The notes below the pieces were generated by a model. That model ran no database searches, was not told the origin of the DNA, and saw only the letters and a list, made by a program, of their open reading frames with translations. The position numbers were made by a program, and so were the translations under genes. Below, piece by piece: positions 8,324 through 13,252 of a stretch of 13,252 nucleotides of DNA. Positions within the stretch are counted from its first letter, which is position 1; every line of letters begins with the position of its first letter. The stretch is from Paraglomus occultum (lineage: Eukaryota; Glomeromycota; Glomeromycetes; Paraglomerales; Paraglomeraceae), in the NCBI GenBank assembly GCA_910592205.1, contig CAJVPJ010001019.1, positions 1-13,252 on the forward strand, in the 5' to 3' direction.

Positions 8324-8935
8324 GTGCTCTTTGTGCTTTGTAAGCAAACACAATCGATCGACAATTCAGTTTATGGACATATTCTGTTTCCCTGTACGGG
8401 AATTAAGTATTCGCTTCACGGCACCGAGTTGAAATGTTGTACACCCAATACATTTTTTTGCCATTGTCCCTACGGAATTATGCGGATGGTCTTTATTATC
8501 TTTCTAGAAATGTTGAAATTGCGTATACGGAGTTTGTCATTTGCACAATTTCTGTGCTGCGTCGAGCCTGATTTGGGATCTTTCAAAAGCATTTGTTTCA
8601 TAACTCTGAAAAAAGAAAAGAAAACACATTCAATCATTTGCACCATTATCACTAACAAAGTTTATCCGAAGAATTTTATTATTTTTTTCCCCTTAAAAAC
8701 ATGCGTGGGGTTTGTCGATTTCGTGTTACGCTCCAATAAGTCGGTGCACTGTAACACTTTTTCTGTTTATGTACGTATTCTGTTTCCCTATATGGTCATT
8801 GCATCATATTTTACGTCAAGCAAGATTGAAAGCAAAAAAGACGATCATGATGATAGGAATATCATGATAAGGAGGTCAAGCGTTGACGGTACACGACAGA
8901 TCAACCTCTTCCATTACTTCGTTATTCAATTTTAA
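8324..8935 (+). CDS. Long open frame of doubtful reality, 203 codons
   Basis: This is the longest uninterrupted ATG frame in the window, with no recognisable domain, signal peptide or family. It encodes many Cys, Phe and Ile residues, as AT-rich noncoding DNA does. It overlaps repeat copy B and contains a repeated peptide in the same frame: SVYGHILFP (codons from 8366) and SVYVRILFP (from 8762), 396 nt apart. It may be chance, a remnant of a mobile element's ORF, or an orphan gene. I regard it as probably not a working gene. Confidence 0.2.
   Translation: MLFVLCKQTQSIDNSVYGHILFPCTGIKYSLHGTELKCCTPNTFFCHCPYGIMRMVFIIFLEMLKLRIRSLSFAQFLCCVEPDLGSFKSICFITLKKEKKTHSIICTIITNKVYPKNFIIFFPLKTCVGFVDFVLRSNKSVHCNTFSVYVRILFPYMVIASYFTSSKIESKKDDHDDRNIMIRRSSVDGTRQINLFHYFVIQF
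8565..8800 (+). repeat. Diverged direct repeat, copy B
   Basis: Starts AGCCTGATTTGGGATC, 634 bp after copy A, then an A-rich tract (about 8609-8627). The downstream block at 8765-8788 (GTTTATGTACGTATTCTG then TTTCCCT) matches 8369-8392, only 396 bp away, so copy B is about 238 bp shorter than copy A between the two matching blocks. Confidence 0.5.
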
Positions 8936-10118
8936 TACTTGTTTATTGTTTCTTGTTTATTGCCCAACTCCGATAAATTTGATGATCTGCAATACTGTAT
9001 GTAACGTACCTGCATGTCATTCAAATATTACGAGATGTTTTCATATTAAATATGTATGCAGAATCTTTGTGACACCGAAATCACTAGTGGAATTTCGAAT
9101 AATAATAATCACAGATTTGACGCATATCTATTAATATCCGACAAAATAACAGCTGCACGAGGACAATATAGAAATTTTAACAAACGAACTATTATTAATT
9201 TTATCGTCACCAAACTTATTGTCAATATTCATATCCAATTTCTAAGAATAAGACACGCTTACACTGTTTCAGGATCAAGCCTGTTGTGTCCGAGTTCAGG
9301 ACCCAGTCCCTCAACCAAAACTGAGACAGGTCTCCAACTGAGGCACAACAATCTTATCAGTAATAGTATTATTAACAGTAAAAAAATTTTATGTTTAGCC
9401 AGACATAGCTTGTACTGATAGATAATTATATATTCGTTTTGATTTGTTTTTTCGAACATTCAAGAATGCTTACAACGTTACCGCATCTTGTCGGTTCGTA
9501 TTAATCGACTGGGTGCCGTTATTTGTAATTTGTTATGCATTATAGCTTGCTTTAACTATGCTTGGGCCAGCGTTTTGCTGAAGCAATTTTTCTATTATTA
9601 CTATTTTTCATTATTATAATATTACCAAGTCTTTGTTGCTCTTTTTTACCTCCTAATTGATGCACTTTAAAAATTATGGACTTGTAGCTAATGAGATTTA
9701 TGCTATTATGTCGACAAAATTCCAATATCTGTCAAGACTTTTCTGCACTAACCGTGTCGTGATTTCTCAAGAGTTTGAAAATAGATAGTTTGATAGTGCT
9801 TCGCATTTTCTTTAATCGTTCTATAGTTCCAACTATAACTAAGCAATAAAACAGTAATTTGACAGATACAATTGTGTCGATGCTTGCAGACAGGAGAGTA
9901 TAAATAGCAAGTGCTGCATGTCAAAAGCGTCAACATTTTTTAAAGTATGTAATTTCTCAAATCAACTATAATATTTATAAACTTTATTTTTTGAGATTTA
10001 AGAGGCGCAAGAATTTATCCCGGCTAATATCAGAATATTAATAAGATTAAATAAAAATATTAAATCTATATGAAATCGGATTTGAAAATAGACACAAATG
10101 TCTTAGTCTCCGTTTATT

Positions 10119-10139
10119 ATTTTTGCTGTCGGCAAAAAT
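10119..10139. repeat. Perfect 8-bp hairpin
   Basis: ATTTTTGC and GCAAAAAT flank a TGTCG loop, followed at once by TGTATAAATACTGG. No gene depends on it visibly. Confidence 0.6.
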
Positions 10140-11059
10140 GTATAAATACTGGATGCTTTGTTTCAAGAAAAATCAATGCATTATAGAAGTAAACAAACAC
10201 ACCCTGATTTCTTTGATGTGCAAACGTCTTTTAGTCTATCTATAAACACCGGGTGAGATTGTTTTTTTTTATTGACTCACGATGCATTTTACCATTTTCT
10301 TCAAACCATGGCGTGCTGCAATATAATGACATGTGCAATACAACGAGAATGTAAACAACTGGTTTAGAGAATGTCAAAATTTGCCTTTACATCTGATAAT
10401 TACATCAAGATGCTATATTATCAATTATAATCACCAATGTTTTACTTGAAAATAAAAATTTTGTCAGAATTGCAAAATAGCAATAGGATATATTTTAGCA
10501 CTGTATCCAATTTTTTTAAACCCATTATTTTTAGGTTTATAATGAATAAAATAATATTGGTATTGCAAGTATAATTTTTGCAACACTTTATCAGAAATTT
10601 AATGACACTGTTGAGCTGCGTCATACAGTCCAGGAAAAAATAATGGTAAAACAGCAAAGTATTGTTGCAGTAATTTTTGCAGTGCAAAAATCTGGGTTTA
10701 ACTGTTTGAAAGCACCCAGTTACGTTCTAAAAAAGGTTTATGCATATTATTAATTTTTTATGCTTCAACGATGTTAGAATTTAAATTTAACAAGTAAACT
10801 AATTATAACTTGATAAAAACTATAAACTATAGGTAGGTTTTTTTTATTAAAAAAATTAGTCTTTCTAATTAAAATTATAATAAGATATGCCAGCTTATTT
10901 GCAATTTGTTAACAGTTTAGAGCTACTCAGTCGATATTCTATTATACTGTGCCTTAGTCAAAACCGAGACTTGCTTTTTTGCATAAAAGCTAAATGTCAA
11001 GGACGTGCTAAAAATTATCGCCTTTTATGTATTACAAGATAGTTTTTTAATTACAGTCA

Positions 11060-11101
11060 AGTGCTTAACGTATACGTAAAAAATTGCATTTGGTAAGCAC
11101 T
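11060..11101. repeat. Inverted repeat with internal palindrome
   Basis: AGTGCTTA at 11060-11067 pairs with TAAGCACT at 11094-11101, and the perfect 10-bp palindrome ACGTATACGT lies directly inside at 11068-11077. It could be the end of a small mobile element or a cruciform site. Confidence 0.55.
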
Positions 11102-11402
11102 GCCATTATTTTTTACGGAACTATAAGCAGGATAAAAGATTTGATATCAATTTTTTGCACTTATCAAAATTGTAAAAAATTTCAAAACGCGTATTAAAAT
11201 GACTGTATGTAAATTAATTCTGAGTTGTGGCAACAATATTTGTAATATTTATACAGTGCACGACTTAGCTATCGCAGAAAAAGTTAAACAATAACTAAAA
11301 CTTGGTTAATTTAGCTCTGTCTGCGTCATATTCCACAAGTCAATATTAATATGCCAACGAACGGCGCTATTAAATTATTAAAAATACTATAAATATACAG
11401 TA

Positions 11403-11427
11403 CGTGGGGCGTTCAATAGGTTCTTGC
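11403..11427 (+). repeat. Left terminal inverted repeat of the mariner relic
   Basis: A 25-bp end beginning CGTGGGGCGTTCAATA, paired with 12281-12305. The two mismatches are at positions 17 and 21. Confidence 0.88.
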
Positions 11428-11479
11428 CTCGTAGTTTTATTGCGAAAAGTTGCATAGTAATTTTTTTAAAACTGACTAA

Positions 11480-11769
11480 TTATTCTTTCAAAGAGTCTTC
11501 TCCTACATTTGTAAATTTTTGTAATTCTTCTCGCCAACTTTTAAAAGACCTATAATACTCCTCTTATGAGATACTAAAACAACTGCCTGAAGACCCTGAA
11601 TTCTGTCCAATTCTTTTTGTCAAGTAATTTTATAATTCAAAATAAAACAAAAAGTAACATCGACAAAATCTAGACGTATAGAATAGTTGATAATGAGACA
11701 GTAACCTGGCTTGTTCTTACTTTGAAAATCCTATAACTTTTTAGATTTGTGATGAGGCACAACATTGTC
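11480..11769 (-). pseudogene. Mariner transposase relic, catalytic C-terminal part
   Basis: Frame-broken remains of the DDD transposase on the minus strand: the second-Asp segment at 11769-11737, the third-Asp segment near 11690, and the SWREELQKF end at 11563-11480, closed by TAA. The pieces lie in at least two frames with several stops. The order and spacing fit the family's C-terminal half. Confidence 0.75.
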
Positions 11770-12280
11770 AGGCGTAGCATCTCATTGCAAACAACTTGCT
11801 CTTTTTCTCATCGTCGACAAAAGAAGGTAGAATTAATTAACTAAAGTTACTTGTTTATATTTTTTTTTAATAAAAGTTTATTAAGCATACTGTGGACCTT
11901 TTTTTTTAAACTTGCTCCGCAAGAGCCTTCTGAATCAAGCGTTATCTTCCAAGATGTCTCTATAATTATTAAAAGTTTTAACCAGCTGTCAAACTGTGTA
12001 CAATGTTAGTGCTTTATATCTACAAAATTTTGTTAATTTTGCATTAAATTTACTTAGCATCTGTCAAATCTTGTCATTTTAACAAATATGTGGAATTAGT
12101 ATTGTTTACGTAAAATTCAAACCAGTGGTTTTGATAAACAAACTTTGAACCAAGACATCTCGACAATTACTGTTTCAAAACACACCAAATTTAATTTATT
12201 TCAAAAATCAAAACTTTAGTTTTTATTTGGTTAGCGTCAGTTTGTCTCAGATTGTCAGCTTGTAAAATGCAAGGCCTGCG

Positions 12281-12305
12281 GCAAAAACTTATTGAACGCC
12301 CCACG
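12281..12305 (-). repeat. Right terminal inverted repeat of the mariner relic
   Basis: Reads ...TATTGAACGCCCCACG into the TA at 12306-12307. It is the inverted partner of the repeat at 11403-11427. Confidence 0.88.
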
Positions 12306-12307
12306 TA

Positions 12308-12814
12308 TTTTGTACTATAGCTAGCACGGACCACAGAGCATCAGTCACGACCATACAAAACTGGCATATTCAAGCATAGAGATTTTCGTTCCAAAATTTC
12401 TAATAATTTAGCGATTAAGTGACGTCGTTTTGAAAATAACGGTGAGCAAAATGTAATCACATATTTAGTTCGATATTCGTGTATTCTAAATTTACTATAC
12501 GGTGCAGTTATATTTTAGTAATAGTTTTATTTCTTATAGCGTACTGCTTTTAGCATGACAAAATAATAGTGAAGAAAAGTATTAGACTATAAAAGCTTCT
12601 ATTACTATGACGGACCTAGTAGAGAAATAAGATTCGCCACAAAATTTACACAAACGTTTACAGCAAACAAACATTTGCGAAAGAAACAAACGAATAAGCA
12701 TCAGGAAAAATAAAAATAATATGTAATAAAATAAGATAACAGAAAGTGATACGGGTGCGCAGTGTAACACAAATGTTGATAAAAGTTGTTCACTTGTTTT
12801 TTTTTTTTCAAATT
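12308..12814. other. Upstream region of the kinase-associated gene
   Basis: No other gene is visible. TGACGTCG at 12420-12427 resembles a CREB/ATF-type site, and a T12 run at 12797-12808 sits just before the ATG. There is no clear TATA box. The mariner relic ends about 510 bp before the start codon. Confidence 0.4.
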
Positions 12815-13252
12815 ATGTCGTTGACTGTTAATAATCCAGCGATTGACAAATTAATTGAAACCTCTTTACCAAGTAAAAGGCTTAAATGGATTCCTTACGA
12901 AGAAATTACCAACATAGAGCCAACTCAAATTGACAACGTCTATTATGCTGTTCACAAAGATTACCGGAGAATGTTGCTATCACTTGGAAATAGCGAAGAA
13001 TGCACAGCAACACTTGTGGGTGAGTTGGCCAGAATATACTCACTTCCAACACACAAGTACGATAACAATGACAATAACTTTAAACGATATTCCACCTGGC
13101 TTTATTATCGCAACAAACTCATTATTGGATTCACCAAGTCAAATGACGATAACTATTACATGGTTGCAGATAAACTCTTTTACCAGTATTATTCTCGATA
13201 TGGCTTCTGCTCCACATGTGGAATACTCCGATGTAGTCCCGTGTGGTGCATT
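12815..13252 (+). CDS. N-terminus of a kinase-associated protein, partial
   Basis: The frame is open for 146 codons to the window edge, in phase, with no stop or intron. It begins MSLTVNNPAIDKLIETSLPS, then KRLKWIPYEEITNI, and ends in a cysteine cluster (Cys132, 135, 140, 145: CSTCGILRCSPVWC) that looks like a zinc-ribbon start. I recognise this layout, a region beginning LKWIPYEEI followed by the CxxC...CSPVWC motif, as the N-terminal part of protein kinase-like proteins in an expanded Rhizophagus family, in which a kinase domain follows. The kinase domain itself is outside the window, so the activity is inferred. An in-frame upstream ATG at 12773 would add 14 residues including four Phe from the T-run; the 12815 start is preferred because that extension looks like leader sequence. 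Codon use is far less AT-skewed than the surrounding spacer, as expected of a real gene. Confidence 0.8.
   Translation, partial: MSLTVNNPAIDKLIETSLPSKRLKWIPYEEITNIEPTQIDNVYYAVHKDYRRMLLSLGNSEECTATLVGELARIYSLPTHKYDNNDNNFKRYSTWLYYRNKLIIGFTKSNDDNYYMVADKLFYQYYSRYGFCSTCGILRCSPVWCI

Larger units (their letters stand above)
8936..11400. other. Long AT-rich stretch without a supported gene
   Basis: The open frames here are short, lack family features and are full of Ile, Asn, Phe and Lys. Visible items are: a GC-richer islet at 9268-9352; a hairpin at 10119-10139 (ATTTTTGC, 5-nt loop, GCAAAAAT); two related TGCAAAAATTA-type segments at 10563-10586 and 10661-10685; an inverted repeat at 11060-11101 around the palindrome ACGTATACGT. 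TATAAATA strings near 9899 and 10141 have no believable coding sequence behind them. Decayed transposons are the likeliest content. Confidence 0.55.
11401..12307 (-). mobile_element. Fossil mariner (Tc1/mariner) element, 903 bp
   Basis: The ends are an inverted repeat: left CGTGGGGCGTTCAATAGGTT from 11403, right (reverse complement) CGTGGGGCGTTCAATAAGTT from 12305. They match at 23 of the first 25 bases and are flanked by TA at 11401-11402 and 12306-12307, the target duplication of this superfamily. Inside, the minus strand keeps mariner transposase pieces: DNVVPHHKSKK at 11769-11737 (like the second catalytic Asp in DNAPxHTSK), a decayed NYSxRLDFVDVTFCF piece (like PYSPDLAPCDFFLF, third Asp) near 11690, and EEYYRSFKSWREELQKF at 11563-11513. 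These lie in different frames with several stops, and the N-terminal half is unrecognisable, so the element cannot move itself. At 903 bp it is shorter than the usual 1.3 kb. Confidence 0.88.

Noticed and set aside
9899-9960. TATAAATAG followed by ATG and a GTATGT donor
   Set aside because: The ATG lies only about 11 nt after the TATA string, too close for a transcript to include it, and no downstream exon was found.
10442-10687. 81-codon minus frame as a gene
   Set aside because: AT-driven composition with no family features; it spans the two repeated TGCAAAAATTA segments.
1-13252. tRNA, rRNA, CRISPR array or bacterial operon
   Set aside because: No complete pol III A/B-box pair, no rRNA-like block and no spaced direct repeats were seen; introns and poly(A) signals point to a eukaryote.

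Overview
The window looks like nuclear DNA of an arbuscular mycorrhizal fungus (Glomeromycotina, Rhizophagus-like). It is AT-rich and sparse in genes. Its genes are split by short introns of about 66-107 nt (one of 176 nt) with GTATGT/GTAAGT/GTTAGT donors and, in one case, a perfect TACTAAC branch point. It holds relics of transposons, and its right edge carries the N-terminus of a kinase-associated family that I associate with Rhizophagus. The organism call is inference; eukaryotic and fungal is much firmer than the genus.

Layout. 1-69 is a 15-16 nt minisatellite. 70-1070 is empty apart from a possible poly(A) signal. 1071-2865 (minus) is an eight-exon gene for a 415-residue, two-pass membrane protein. 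2916-3024 is an ATTT microsatellite lying about 50 bp upstream of that gene's start. 3467-4435 (minus) is a five-exon gene for a 194-residue secreted, heavily glycosylated, single-pass membrane protein, with a triplicated motif just upstream of its ATG. 4501-5751 is mostly featureless. About 5752-6322 (plus) is a frame-broken DDE transposase relic. 6692-7302 (minus) is a two-exon gene for a 167-residue secreted protein with a Kex2-type site and two Asp-rich loops, preceded by a good TATA box. 7931-8800 is a diverged direct repeat with A-rich stretches and a 203-codon ORF of doubtful reality. 8936-11400 is very AT-rich, with small hairpins and repeats but no convincing gene. 11401-12307 is a fossil mariner element with terminal inverted repeats and TA target duplications. 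12815 to the end (plus) is the start of the kinase-associated gene, cut by the window edge.

How the genes fit together. Three intron-containing genes on the minus strand encode membrane or secreted proteins. In none of the three does a single open frame show the whole protein; each was rebuilt by matching splice sites and reading phase at every junction. Nothing in the sequence shows that they share a pathway. The setting, surface and secreted proteins embedded in transposon debris, is what one expects of a fast-evolving fungal secretome region, but a host-interaction role is only inferred.
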